From Symbiodinium natans (Eukaryota; Sar; Dinophyceae; Suessiales; Symbiodiniaceae), in NCBI GenBank assembly GCA_905221605.1, contig CAJNDS010000064.1, positions 136,182-200,181 on the forward strand: a stretch of DNA of 64,000 nucleotides, given 5' to 3'. Under the pieces are notes generated by a model. It saw only the letters and a program-made list of their open reading frames with translations, was not told where the DNA came from and made no database searches. Position 1 is the first letter of the stretch, and the number at the start of each line of letters is the position of its first letter. Positions 41,201-52,151 of this stretch are shown piece after piece. Position numbers and translations under genes: made by a program.

Positions 41201-41510
41201 TCGCAAAGCTTTATATATCTCCCTTGTCTCTCCCTAATTCGAAAAAGCCAATCTTGCTATTCACAGATAGGTACAGTACCCTTCCTCCTCTTCAGGAAAT
41301 CGCCTTTCCCTTATTTTGCGTTTTGAAGCGACTAAGAAAAACAACAGATAAGAAGAGATGACAGGGAATGACTAAGTAAAGAGAGGATCTCTTCAATGTC
41401 CCTCCCTTTTTCTTATGTTACTTTTCCTTCTTGGGGGGTCCTTTTTTCTCCCTTGAAGATGCAGAAAACGATCAAAAAGGACACCCGTTCCATCGCCCAT
41501 ATATAGGGAG
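35200..41510. repeat. Tandem ~1.42-kb units of purine/pyrimidine-biased sequence
   Basis: Landmarks recur: AAGCATGGGGAGGGTCTACG at 35653, 37355, 38777 and 40201; AAGGTCCACACGCAAGGAGT-type at about 36060, 36999, 38422 and 39842; TAGAAAAAACCAATCTTGCT-type at about 36346, 37748, 39170, 40592 and 41248. The middle periods are 1422-1424 bp. The first unit is rearranged (intervals of 1702 and 939 bp) and the last is cut to about 656 bp. The strand is GGAGAAGAGAAGGGAAAGAG-rich, alternating with CTCTTCTTTATCTATC. Repeated frames of about 152 and 97 codons are carried along by the unit; they have no domain and start at non-ATG codons. Confidence 0.92.
36215..36325. repeat. 54-bp direct duplication inside the first 1.42-kb-type unit
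   Basis: GGAATGTGGCCACAATAAGC and AGGCCAGGGAG occur twice in succession (36231 and 36276 regions). This GC-rich insert is absent from the later units. Confidence 0.8.
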
Positions 41511-41734
41511 ACAGAGAAATCATGAGCATCAGCTGGGTTTGCTGCACCACTCAAAACTTCTCAAGTGACCTAGGCACACTCTGCGCCTATACGAGTACAT
41601 TACAAGTACAAGTGCAAGTACAAGCCTTCGTTTTTGAGGTAGAGGGCACGAAAGGTGGAGGAGGGCTGGGGGGGGTGGGGTAAAAGAATTATGTAGAGCT
41701 ACTTATAAGGTTTATACAGTTTATGAAGTGGGCT

Positions 41735-42380
41735 CTTTTTTCTCCTTTGGCTAATTTTGGGCAACATTTGCCCTTTGGGCCCAATTTGGCCCCAAAAAAA
41801 CGGCCCCAAAGGGCCCAACAATGGGAAACGTGCGGCTGGATTTGGCCAAATTTTGCCGGACAGTCTGCGGGCAAAATTTGGCCAAATCGGGCTGCTCGTC
41901 GTACGCGATGAGAAATGCGCGGCTCGATTTGGCCAAATTTTGCCAAGCAGCCTCCGGGCAAAATTTGGCCAAATCGGGCTGCTCTTCGTAGGCGATGAAA
42001 AAGGTGCGGCTCGATTTGGCCAAATTTTGCCGGGCAGCTTTCGGGCAAAATTTGGCCAAATCGGGCTGCTCTTCGTAGGCGATGAGCGATTTGGCCAAAT
42101 TTTGCCGGGCAGCTTTCGGGCAAAATTTGGCCAAATCGGGCTGCTCTTCGTAGGCGATGAGAAAGGCGCGGCTCGATTTGGCCAAATTTTGCCGAGCAGC
42201 TTTCGGGCAAAATTTGGTCAAATCGGGCTGCTCTTCGTAGGCGATGAGAAATGCGCGGCTCGATTTGGCCAAATTTTGCCAAGCAGCCTCCGGGCAAAAT
42301 TTGGCCAAATCGGGCAGCTCTTCGTATGCGATGAGAAATGCGCGGCTCGATTTGGCCAAATTTTGCCCGGAGCTTCCCCC
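41735..42380. repeat. Tandem palindromic TTTGGCCAAA repeat, cluster 1
   Basis: Seven or so units of about 60-85 bp. Each has arms CGATTTGGCCAAATTTTGCC and its reverse complement around a 12-nt loop (for example 42012-42031 with 42044-42063, a perfect 20-bp match), followed by GGGCTGCTCTTCGTAGGCGA. Open frames on both strands (about 200-229 codons) are repeat by-products. Confidence 0.95.
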
Positions 42381-42659
42381 CCTCCCAAGAATTACATAGT
42401 GATTAATTTAAGTACGACGGGGAGGTTTCGGATTGAAATTATTTAAATTATTTAATTCTTAGGGGGCGGGGAGGGTGGTTCCCCCCCCTTTTCGGATTTC
42501 AACTATTTAAACTATATAATGTATTTACATTATTTGAATTGTTTAAATTGTTTAAATTACATGATGTAAATCATTTAATCAAAGCTTTATATATCTCCCT
42601 TGTCTCTCCCTAATTAGAAATACCAATCTTGCTATTCACAGATAGGTGCACTTCTCATG

Positions 42660-42995
42660 CTTTTTTGTGTTAGCACGGCTCTACTGACACATATTCCGCG
42701 AAAAATGTGTCATGCTTTTTGTCTTAGCAGAACTCTCGTGACACATATTCCGCGGAAAATGTGTCATGCTTTTTTTTGTTAGCACGCCTCTACTGACACA
42801 TATTCCGCGGAAAATGTGTCATGCTTTTTGTGTTAGCACAGCTCTACTGACACATATTCCGCGGGAAAAGTGTCATGTTTATGTTGCTAAGAGAACTCTG
42901 GTGACACATATTCCGCGAAAAATGTGTCATGCTTTTTTTGTGGTAGCACGGCTCTACTGACACATATTCAGCGGAAAAATTGTCATGTTTTTGGT
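42660..42995. repeat. 54-bp tandem repeat with a 28-bp palindrome
   Basis: Six units with palindromes starting at 42685, 42739, 42794, 42848, 42902 and 42958. Each reads TGACACATATTCCGCG and then GAAAATGTGTCA, nearly self-complementary with a central TTCCGCGGAA. The spacer reads TGCTTTTTGTGTTAGCACGG with variants. The sixth copy is decayed. Confidence 0.93.
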
Positions 42996-43259
42996 GAAAT
43001 TTACGAACACTTACCCCCCGATAAGCAAGACTTGGAATCACTCCGTTACAAGCAATCAATATTGGCATGCGGCCATTTTTTTCTTCTCAACTATCTCAAA
43101 GGGCGCAGTGTCTAGATCGCAAGCATAATTTCATTGTGTCTTGACGCATCATAGTGTACCAAAGTCTCTGCATCATAAGCATTGTTTTCTTTGCGCTTTA
43201 GTACAGTTTTTTGTACTAAGGTCTTTAAGCTGTAAGCACTTTTAACGGGAAAGGGCGAG

Positions 43260-43525
43260 GAGGATAGCTTATGATAACTATGACAATTTATCATAATTAT
43301 GATACCTTATCATAAGTATGATAACTTATGATAACTTATCATAATTATAATAACTTATCATAATTATGAAAAGTTGCTTATCATATTTATCATACTCTGA
43401 GATAAAGAACTTGAAGTTATCATAATTATGATAATTTAGATCGGGAAGCTAAAGTTATCATAATTATGATAACTTATGATGGGGAAGTTGAAGTCATCAT
43501 AGTTATGATAACTTCAGGTTGGTAG
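43260..43525. repeat. ATCATAATTATGAT palindrome cluster
   Basis: About ten copies of TTATCATAATTATGATAA-type self-complementary phrases, some changed to CATAAGTATG or CATAGTTATG, with GC-containing spacers (GGGAAGCTAAAG, GGGGAAGTTGAAG). Confidence 0.9.
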
Positions 43526-43689
43526 TTTGGAGTGGAGGGGCAGGAGGGGTTAGGTGCGAGTGGTGTGGGTGTAGTAATTGTTGCAAGGGGGCTTGTTGGG
43601 GGTGATGGGGTCGGGGAGCAGGTTGCAGGTGCGACGCGGTGCGTGGGGTGGCGCTCTGCGAAGTGAGGTGGAAAATTGGGGAGGGGTAG

Positions 43690-43995
43690 GGGAGGGGAGA
43701 GGCTCCCCTCCAGCCCCTCCAACCCCTCCAGCCCCTCCAGCCCGCCCCTCCAGCCAGCCCCTCCAGGCGCCCCTTCAGCCTCCAGGTTCCTCCAGCCACT
43801 CCAGTTCTTCCAGTTCCTCCAGCCCCTCTAGCCTCTCCAACCCCTCCAGCCCTTGCAGCAGCCCCTCCAGCCAGCCAGCCCCTCCAGCCCCCTCCAGCCC
43901 CCTCCAGCCCCCTCCAGCCCCTCCAGCTCCAGCCCATCCCTTCAGCCTCCAGGTTCCTCCAGTTCCTCCAGCCCCTCCAGCCTCTCCAGCCCTAC
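43690..43995. repeat. CCCCTCCAG minisatellite
   Basis: About thirty degenerate 9-bp units (CCCCTCCAG, TTCCTCCAG, CCTCTCCAG). The resulting Pro/Ser/Ala frames are not genes. Confidence 0.95.
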
Positions 43996-44029
43996 CTAAA
44001 TAATTTAGTTTATGGCTTGGCTGAGTTTC

Positions 44030-44310
44030 CCCACAATTAAATTAATTTAAACGATTTAAACGATTTAATTGGGTCCAATTAAATCGTTTAAATCCGACGC
44101 CTCAATTAAATAATTTAATTAGACCGTAGGATTTAAACGATTTAATTGGACCCAATTAAATCGTTTAAATCGTATAAATTAATTTAATTGTGGTGGGAGG
44201 TGAGTACAGACAAGCACAGAGCCAATCAAATTATTTAAATCCGACGCCTCAATTAAATAATTTAATTAGACCGTAGGATTTAAATGATTTAATTGGTTTG
44301 GGTTTGCGAT
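44030..44310. repeat. AATTTAAACGATTTAATT palindromes
   Basis: Perfect 20-bp arms GATTTAAACGATTTAATTGG (44130-44149) and its reverse complement (44152-44171) are separated by two bases. A second related palindrome lies at about 44048-44095, and the GACGCCTCAATTAAATAATT spacer occurs at about 44095 and 44242. Confidence 0.9.
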
Positions 44311-44394
44311 TTAACTCTTTGGCATAAAAGCTGAACCGAAAATCTTAGGGACCAGGGCTTGCGATTTGACTCCTTGCTCACCCCATAATCATAA

Positions 44395-45040
44395 TGATAT
44401 AAGACGGAAACATATAATAAAGATGACAAAAAGATGATAAACGACTACAAAAAGATGACAGAAAGATGATAAAAGATGATAAAAGATGACAAAAAGATGA
44501 TAAAAGATGATAAAAGATGATAAAAGATGATAAAAGATGATAACGATAGAAGATGATTAAGATAAAATGCTTTCAAAAACAAAGTCCAAACGATGACCCG
44601 ATTAAAAGATGATAAAAGATGATAAAAAGATGACAAAAAAGATGATAAAAGATTATAACAAAAAGATAACAAAAGGTGATAACGATAGAATATGATTAGG
44701 ATAAAGGATGCTTTCCAAACAAGATCCAAACGATGACCCGATTAAAAGATGATAAAAGATGATAAAAATATGACAAAATGATAAAAGATTACAACAAAAA
44801 GATAACAAAAATGTGATAACGATAGAATATGATTAGGATAAAGGATGCTTTCCAAATAAGATCCAAACGATGACCCGATTAAAAGATGATAAAAGATGAT
44901 GAAAATATGACAAAAATGATAAAAGATTACAACAAAAAGGTAACAAAAAGGTGATAACGATAGAATATGATTATGACAAAGGATGCTTTCCAAATAAGAT
45001 CCAAACGATGACCCGATTAGAAGATGATTAAAGGTGACAA
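44395..45040. repeat. AAGATGATAA repeats with a ~138-bp higher-order period
   Basis: CGATGACCCGATTA recurs at 44591, 44731, 44868 and 45006 (intervals 140, 137 and 138). Each period contains AAAAGATGATAAAAGATGAT, GATAACGATAGAATATGATT and GGATGCTTTCCAAATAAGAT. Confidence 0.93.
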
Positions 45041-45044
45041 AAAG

Positions 45045-47935
45045 AATAAATTAATTGAATTAATTGTACAGAATTGAATTAAATTATTTAAATCCCCCGG
45101 CCTCTTTAAATAATTTAAATAATTTAAACAAGTTACATGGTCGGAAATTCGGCCTCAGGCGACTCCGGCCCAGAGCCTGGACTTGGGAGCATTTAAACAA
45201 TTTAAATAATTTAAATACGCGCAATAAAATTGCCTCCGGGCAAAATTTGGCCAAATCGAGCCGCGCATTCCTTATCGCGTACAAAGAGCAGCCCGACTTG
45301 GCTAAATTTTGCCCGGAGGCTGCCGGGAAAAATTTGGCCAAATCGAGCCGCGAGAGTTTATATAGTTTCGGGCCTTCAGAAAGGCGCGGCTCGATTTGGC
45401 CAAATTTTGCCCGGAGGCTGCCGGGCAAAATTTGGCCAAATCGAGCCGCGAGAGTTTATATAGTTTCGGGCCTTCAGAAAGGCGCCGCTCGATTTGGCCA
45501 AATTTTGCCGGGCAGTCTGCGGGCAAAATTTGGCCAAATCGAGCCGCGAGTCTGCGGGCTCAGAGCTTGGATTTGGAAGCATTTAAATCATTTAAATAAT
45601 TCAAATAATTTAAATAATTTAAATAATTTAAGTAATTTAATTGGGCCGAATTAAATTATTTAAATTATTTAAATCCCCCGGCCTCTTTAAATAATTTAAA
45701 TAATTTAAATAATTTAAATAATCTAAATAATTTAAATAATTTAATTGGGCCGAATTAAATTATTTAAATTATTTAAATCCCCCGGCCTCTTTAAATAATT
45801 TAAATAAATTAAATAATTTAAATAATTTAATTGGCCTGAATTAAATTATTTAAATTATTTAAATAATTTAAATGGTCGGAAATTCGGCCTCAGGCGACTC
45901 CGGCCCGATGCCTGGATTTGGGAGCATTGAAATACTTTAAATAATTTAAATAATTTAAATAATTTAAATAATTTAAATAATTTAAATAATTTAAATAATT
46001 TAAATAATTTAATTGGGCCGAATTAAATTATTTAAATTATGTAAATCCCCCGGCCTATTTAAATAATTTAAATGATTTACATAATTTAAATAATTTAAAT
46101 AATTTAATTGGCCTGAATTAAATTATTTAAATTATTTAAATTATTTAAAGTATTTAAATTATTTAAATTATTTAAATAATTTAAATGGTCGGAAATTCGG
46201 CCTCAGGCGACTCCGGCCCGGAGCCTGGATTTGGGAGCATTTAAATAATTTAAATAATTTAAATAATTTAAATAATTTAAATAATTTAATTGGGCCGAAT
46301 TAAATTATTTAAATTATTTAAATCCCCCGGCCTATTTAAATAATTTAAATAATTTAAATAATTTAAATAATTTAAATAATTTAAATAATTTAAATAATTT
46401 AAATAATTTAATTGGCCTGAATGAAATTATTTAAATTATTTAAATTATTTAAATTATTTAAATTATTTAAATAATTTAAATGGTTGGAAATTCGGCCTCA
46501 GGCGACTCCGGCCCGGAGCCTGGATTTGGGAGCATTTAAATAATTTAAATAATGTAAATAATTTAAATAATTTAATTGGGCCGAATTAAATTATTTAAAT
46601 TATTTAAATCCCCCGGCCTCTTTAAATAATGTAAATAATTTAAATAACTTAAATAATTTAATTGGCCTGAATTAAAATATTTAAATTATTTAAATTATTT
46701 AAATTATTTAAATTATTTAAATAATTTAAATGGTCGGAAATTCGGCCTCAGGCGACTCCGGCCCGGAGCCTGGATTTGGGAGCATTTAAATAATTTAAAT
46801 AATTTATTTAAATAATGTAAATAATTTAAATAATTTAAATAATTTAAATAATTTAATTGGGCCGAATTAAATTGTTTAAATTATTTAAATCCCCCGGCCT
46901 CTCTAAATAATTTAAATAATTTAAATAATTTAAATAATTTAATTGGCCTGAATTAAATTGTTTAAATTATTTAAATCCCCCTGCCTCCTTAAATAATTTA
47001 AATAATTTAAATAATTTAATTGGCCGGAATTAAATTATTTAAATTATTTAAATTATTTAAATTTTTTAAATAATTTAAATGGTCGGAAATTCGGCCTCAG
47101 GCGACTCCGGCCCGCAGCCTGGATTTGGGAGCATTAAAATAATTTAAATAATTTAAATAATTTAAATAATTTAAATAATTTAAATAATTTAAATAATTTA
47201 ATTGGGCCGAATTAAATTATTTAAATTATTTAAATCCCCCGGCCTATTTAAATAATTTAAATAATTTAAATAATTTAAATAATTTAAATAATTTAAATAA
47301 TTTAATTGGCCTGAATTAAATTATTTAAATTATTTAAATCCCCCTGCCTCCTTAAATAATTGAAATAATTTAAATAATTTAATTGGCCGGAATTAAATTA
47401 TTTACATTATTTAAATTATTTAAATTATTTAAATAATTTAAATGGTCGGAAATTCGGCCTCAGGCGACTCCGGCCCGCAGCCTGGATTTGGGAGCATTAA
47501 AATAATTTAAATAAATTAAATAATTTAAATAATTTAAATAATTTAAATAATTTAAATAATTTAAATAATTTAAATAGTTTAATTGGGCCGAATTAAATTA
47601 TTTAAACTATTTAAATCCTCCGGCCTCTTTAAATAATTTAAATAATTTAAATAATTTAATTGCGCGGAATTAAATTATTTAAATTATTTAAATCCCCCGG
47701 CCTCCTTAATCAATTTAAACAATTTAAATAATTTAATTCGCCTGAATTAAATTATTTAAATTATTTAAATCCCCGGGCCTCTTTCAACTATTTAAATAAT
47801 TTAAATAATTTAATTGGTCTCAATTAAATCATTTAAATTATTTAAATCACCCGACTTATTTAAATAATTAAATGGGTTGTAGTTTTTATTTAAATTATTT
47901 AAATAATTTAAATTATTTAAATAATTATCAGGTAA
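45045..47935. repeat. AATTTAAATA array with GC-rich inserts and embedded palindromes
   Basis: About 2.9 kb of AATAATTTAAATAATTTAAA, broken at intervals by conserved GC-rich inserts. Insert 1 is GGTCGGAAATTCGGCCTCAG with GCGACTCCGGCCC (near 45138, 45873, 46188, 46483, 46732, 47081 and 47444). Insert 2 is TTAATTGGGCCGAATTAA, the centre of long AT palindromes. Insert 3 is AAATCCCCCGGCCTCTTTAA. Order and spacing give a loose 250-750 bp higher-order period. Confidence 0.95.
45228..45560. repeat. Palindromic TTTGGCCAAA repeat, cluster 2
   Basis: Same family as 41735-42380 but with longer arms. 45385-45414 and 45421-45450 are perfect 30-bp inverted copies around the 6-nt loop AGGCTG. Similar units lie to each side, joined by GAGAGTTTATATAGTTTCGG. 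Confidence 0.95.
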
Positions 47936-47939
47936 ATAG

Positions 47940-49425
47940 AAAAGAAGAGAGGTTAAATAGACCCGAAAGGTTGCTCTTTCATATATGTATGTATATATAT
48001 ATATGCTACCCCCCCCTCCCGGCGCCCAGGCGTTACGGCAAAAGTTAGCTTGTTTTGCATCGCATTCACGAACACGCGCCAGACGAACGTTACAAGGACC
48101 AGATGGGCGAAAGCGGCGGCGAGGGTGGTTTTACTACATCGAACTAACTAAATACCATCCTGCGCGTAGTTCATACCGAATTTGAGTAAATGATGCTGTT
48201 AACCGCCTCGAAGTCGTCAATTCACTGAAGATAATGAATCAATAGTGAAAAGAGCGAGTGTTTTGACTAATGTGTTACATGAAGTAAAACATGCTCATGC
48301 GGAAACCTGGTCTAGTTTTGCTTCACTGAAGCATGAATTACATTAGCCAAAACATGTTCATTGTTTTCGTTCACAAACACAGGACTTAGTTTAACCAAGG
48401 GTGTTTGCTTCTTGAAATTCACTTCATTGAAGTAACTAATAAAAACAAGCACATAGATTAAATGAACTTAGTTAACGTCGTAACATCAATGGCTGAATGA
48501 ATTTACCCAAGGGTGAAGCACTTGCATTGGAACAAATAGACCGTTAATTCAATGAGCTCACTGGAAAACAGTACTTCAATCACGATCCAATCATGAAGTT
48601 GAAACCCAAAACAATCGAAACTCTCACACAGGTTTTGCCGTAGCGGTATCGGCTTGCATTCCTCCCTTGATCCAAATTGGCCGCAAGGATGCGGCTGGCT
48701 GCATTCCGCAGCGAGCTGCACTCCAAGTCCTGGCTTGATCTTCACACGGGGAGGAGAGCGAAAACATTGCGCGGCGCCACTTCTTGGCGCTCCCCTGAAA
48801 TATAGTTTACGCAACTTGTAGATGAAAATAACACGCTTTGCCAAGAAAGAGCCGGGCGATTGGCTGCCCCCACTGGTCAGTTGTCTAGGCGTGCGCGTAT
48901 TTAAACAGAAACTATCTAGCACGAAAGCAAAAAGATTTAGGAAGTTAAACCTAGCAGCAGACCGGCGTGAACCTGCTGCTTTATGGATTTCTACACAAAG
49001 CAAGAGACATAAAACAAATACATTGCCTGCATCTTGGACACACGCTCGCCACAATACGTGTGTCCGCATGGGACGAGAGCCGTCGGGCCTGTGATCAAAA
49101 AGCTGCAACTAACTGTTTAACGCTGGTATGTGAGTTGAAATATGAAGCCTCACTCTCTACATGTTAAATGTTCTTGCCAGAGAGGGCGAGAAAACAATAC
49201 ACAAACAAAAGGAAGGGGGAGAGGGTCTGCCGATAACAGCAGACCCTGTTCAGCCTGCCGATAGCAGCAGACTGCTTTCCAGATATGCCGATATCAGCAC
49301 ATCCGGTTGAGATAACACTGGCTTCACTTGGCTTCGAAATAAGGCCGGCGCTGAAACATGAAGTTGTCATCGAGGTATAACATAAACCTGCGAGCATGAA
49401 GTGGTTGCCTGAGCATTCGAAAAGA

Positions 49426-49459
<34 letters not shown>

Positions 49460-49500
49460 TTTCATAGCATGTATTTAAGTACGTATTCAAAATACTATGT
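47940..49500. other. Unique sequence, no gene recognised
   Basis: A TA run at 47975-48004 is followed by balanced sequence. The longest frame is on the minus strand (49069-48503 from its first ATG, 188 codons). It shows no domain, and its composition is compatible with chance. TA-rich sequence closes the stretch at 49428-49460. Confidence 0.4.
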
Positions 49501-49559
49501 CGCTACATGTTTCTATACTGAATAAACGGACAATTAAAACAATACAATCAATCCAACCA

Positions 49560-50780
49560 GAAGACCTAAATCATGTAAAGATCTAAATAGATTACTTAAA
49601 TTGTTAAAGTTATTTTCGGCGCCAGTGAATTTAAATAGTTTAATAAACTAAAAATAGATGATTAGTTTTTTTAAAAAAAATTTTCGGTGCCCGAGACTTT
49701 GAACCATTTAAAAAATCTAAATAAGTGATTTGAATTATTTAAATTATTTTCGGTGTTCGAGAATATACATCAGTTAAATAATTTAAATGAGTGATTTAAA
49801 TTATTCCAACTATTTTCGGTGTCCGAGAATCGAAATAGTTTAAATATATTGGGTTTTCTCAGAAGCCAGACCGTTTAAATACTTTAATGAGTTTAAATAA
49901 CTTAAATAATTTGAATAATTTAAATAGGTGGTTTACTTTATTTTGAATTATTTTCCGGGCCGGAGAATTTAAATAGTTTAAATAGGTGGTTCAAAGTATT
50001 GAAATTATTTCGGGGCTGGAGAATTTACATCATTTAAACAATTTATAAATATGGGGTTTTCTCAGAAGCCAGACCGTTTAAATAATTCAACAAAATTTCA
50101 ACAAGTTGCACAGTTTAAATAGTTCAAATAGTTTGAACAGATGATTTAAATGATCTAAAACATTTCCGGTGCCCGAGAACTTAAATCATTTAAAGAATTC
50201 TAAGAATTTCAATAGATGATTTAACATGTTTAAATTCTCGAGCCCAGAAAATAAATTAAATAATTGAAACAATTTATTTAAGTCATTTTGATGATTTACA
50301 TGGTCTGGCTTCTGAGAAAACCCAATATATTTAAATTAGATAAAAAAAAATAAATTCTCGGACCCCGAGATTAAATTCAAATACTTTAAATCACCTATAT
50401 AAGTTAATTAAATTCTCGCGCCCGGAAAAAATTTGAATAATCTGAATCATCTATTTAGATCATTTACATTATTTAAATGGTCTGGCTTCTGAGAAACCTC
50501 AAATATTTAAATTACTCAAAATATTGTCGGGGGTCCGAGAATTTAAATAATTTATATCACCTATTGAAATTATTGAAATTATACAAATTGTTTAAATTCG
50601 CGCGGCCCGAAAATAATTTGTATAATTTAAATTTAAATGATTTATTTAGTTTTTTTAAATTTGTTTTCGGGACCCGTGAATGTAATTGTTTAAATAATTT
50701 ACATAAGTGATTTAAATTATTTGAATTAGTTTCGGGGCCCGTGAATTTTTATAATTTAAGTATTTTAATTCTTCAAAACA
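49560..50780. repeat. Degenerate relatives of the AATTTAAATA array
   Basis: TTTAAATAATTT phrases with many substitutions, interspersed with a recurring GC-containing insert (TTTTCGGTGCCCGAGAA-type and CTTCTGAGAAAACCC). Part of it is in inverted orientation after about 50200, so it looks like an old arm-to-arm arrangement. Confidence 0.7.
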
Positions 50781-51172
50781 TTCTCTATATATATGTGGAG
50801 AAAAACAGGTAGCAACATAGTACATATAAGTCCTTCTCTCATATATATATATATCGACATATACATATGTACATATATAGCTGAGCCCCCTCCCCCCCCA
50901 AGACCTACCTCTCGCAAAGAATCAAAATCGTTTGACGTTTTCGTATTCTGAAGTCTGGCGGGGTTAAACTTACTAACTAAACAAACGGACTTCAATTTTC
51001 GCCGTTTAACAAGACTTCATGAGATCATACAACTCTTCAGTTTGGCTCCGAGTCACAATGGTTTAAAGAAGCAGAAGATACAGTCTTCAAATTTCTGCCA
51101 ATTACCACACGGGCCACGTCTCTCTGAGTTACACAAAGACATGGTCTGGGGCGCCTGTGGAGATTTCTGCCG
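50781..51172. other. Unique sequence before the gap
   Basis: Includes TA/CATATA-rich sequence (50785-50880). No gene recognised. Confidence 0.4.
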
Positions 51173-51272
51173 NNNNNNNNNNNNNNNNNNNNNNNNNNNN
51201 NNNNNNNNNNNNNNNNNNNNNNNNNNNNNNNNNNNNNNNNNNNNNNNNNNNNNNNNNNNNNNNNNNNNNNNN
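51173..51272. other. Assembly gap (100 N)
   Basis: Exactly 100 N, a conventional length for a gap of unknown size. The right edge falls inside a TTTAGGG run. Confidence 0.99.
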
Positions 51273-51667
51273 GTTTAGGGTTTAGGGTTTGGGGTGTAGC
51301 ATTGGTCAGCTGAACGCAAGAGTGTGAAGACATGCCCACCACGAGGCCACCCAAACAATACTCATCACGAAACCCAACCGGAGCCAGCCGAAGCCAAGCC
51401 AGCCATTCAAATTTCACATATCGAACATGTTCAAAGCACACTAAGATAGAACACTGCGAATGCTTGGGACATTTGCGAGTCGTGAACTCTTGCCGAACTT
51501 GAGGCGAGCTGTTGGCGATTTCTTGGGGGGTCACTTGAGGCGACTCCAGCCAGGCGACTCTCCTCAGGGGTGTGCCTGGCAGGCTCTGCAGCCCAGCAGA
51601 GCCTGTCTCGCTGAGCGCTCGACTGCGCCCGCCTACCCCAACAGAGGTGAGAGGGGTGGCGGGCGGG

Positions 51668-51807
51668 TTTAGGGTTTAGGGTTTAGGGTTTAGGGTTTAG
51701 GGTTTAGGGTTTAGGGTTTAGGGTTTAGGGTTTAGGGTTTAGGGTTTAGGGTTTAGGGTTTAGGGTTTAGGGTTTAGGGTTTAGGGTTTAGGGTTTAGGG
51801 TTTAGGG
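51668..51807 (+). repeat. Interstitial TTTAGGG array, 20 units (copy B)
   Basis: Same unit count and same flanks as 15722-15861. Independent tandem arrays normally differ in copy number. Confidence 0.98.
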
Positions 51808-52151
51808 CGCGGAGCTGCAGTTTGTATTCAGGAAAGGAGTTGGTGTTGAAGGAAAAGGGGTCAATGTACCCGTTAACTATATGGCTCAAGATGGGCTTGA
51901 ACAGGAAGCCACAAGTTCAAAAAGTTCTTAGGGTTTGTTAAGGGTGTGGATTCCTTCCCCCTTTCTTTCCCCCCTGGGTTGCTCTTATCCGTGTTCTGGT
52001 TTGTTTCTTGGTTCGATCTGGGGAAGATAAGTTCTGGGCGATCAGTGGAGTTGGTTTCTTTCCTTCCTTGGTTGTCCCCCCGTAGGTTATGAGCCCAAAT
52101 TAGGTTCCCTGCGGTTGAGTGTTCTCTTACGGTTTTTGGGACCAAGAAGCA

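Noticed and set aside
41519-41533. 15-base match ATCATGAGCATCAGC with 63808-63822
   Set aside because: One match of this length is expected by chance in 64 kb, and no similarity extends beyond it.
41689-42446. 200-229-codon frames with repeating FGQI or QNLAKSS phrases
   Set aside because: Both strands and several phases are open because the unit is a palindrome. This is a satellite, not a protein.
42660-42995. CRISPR-like array (evenly spaced palindromic repeats)
   Set aside because: Eukaryotic context. The spacers are copies of each other rather than unique, and there are no cas-type genes.
48503-49108. 201-codon minus-strand frame
   Set aside because: Starts at TTG (first ATG 13 codons in) and has no domain, repeat or family pattern. 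Compatible with chance.
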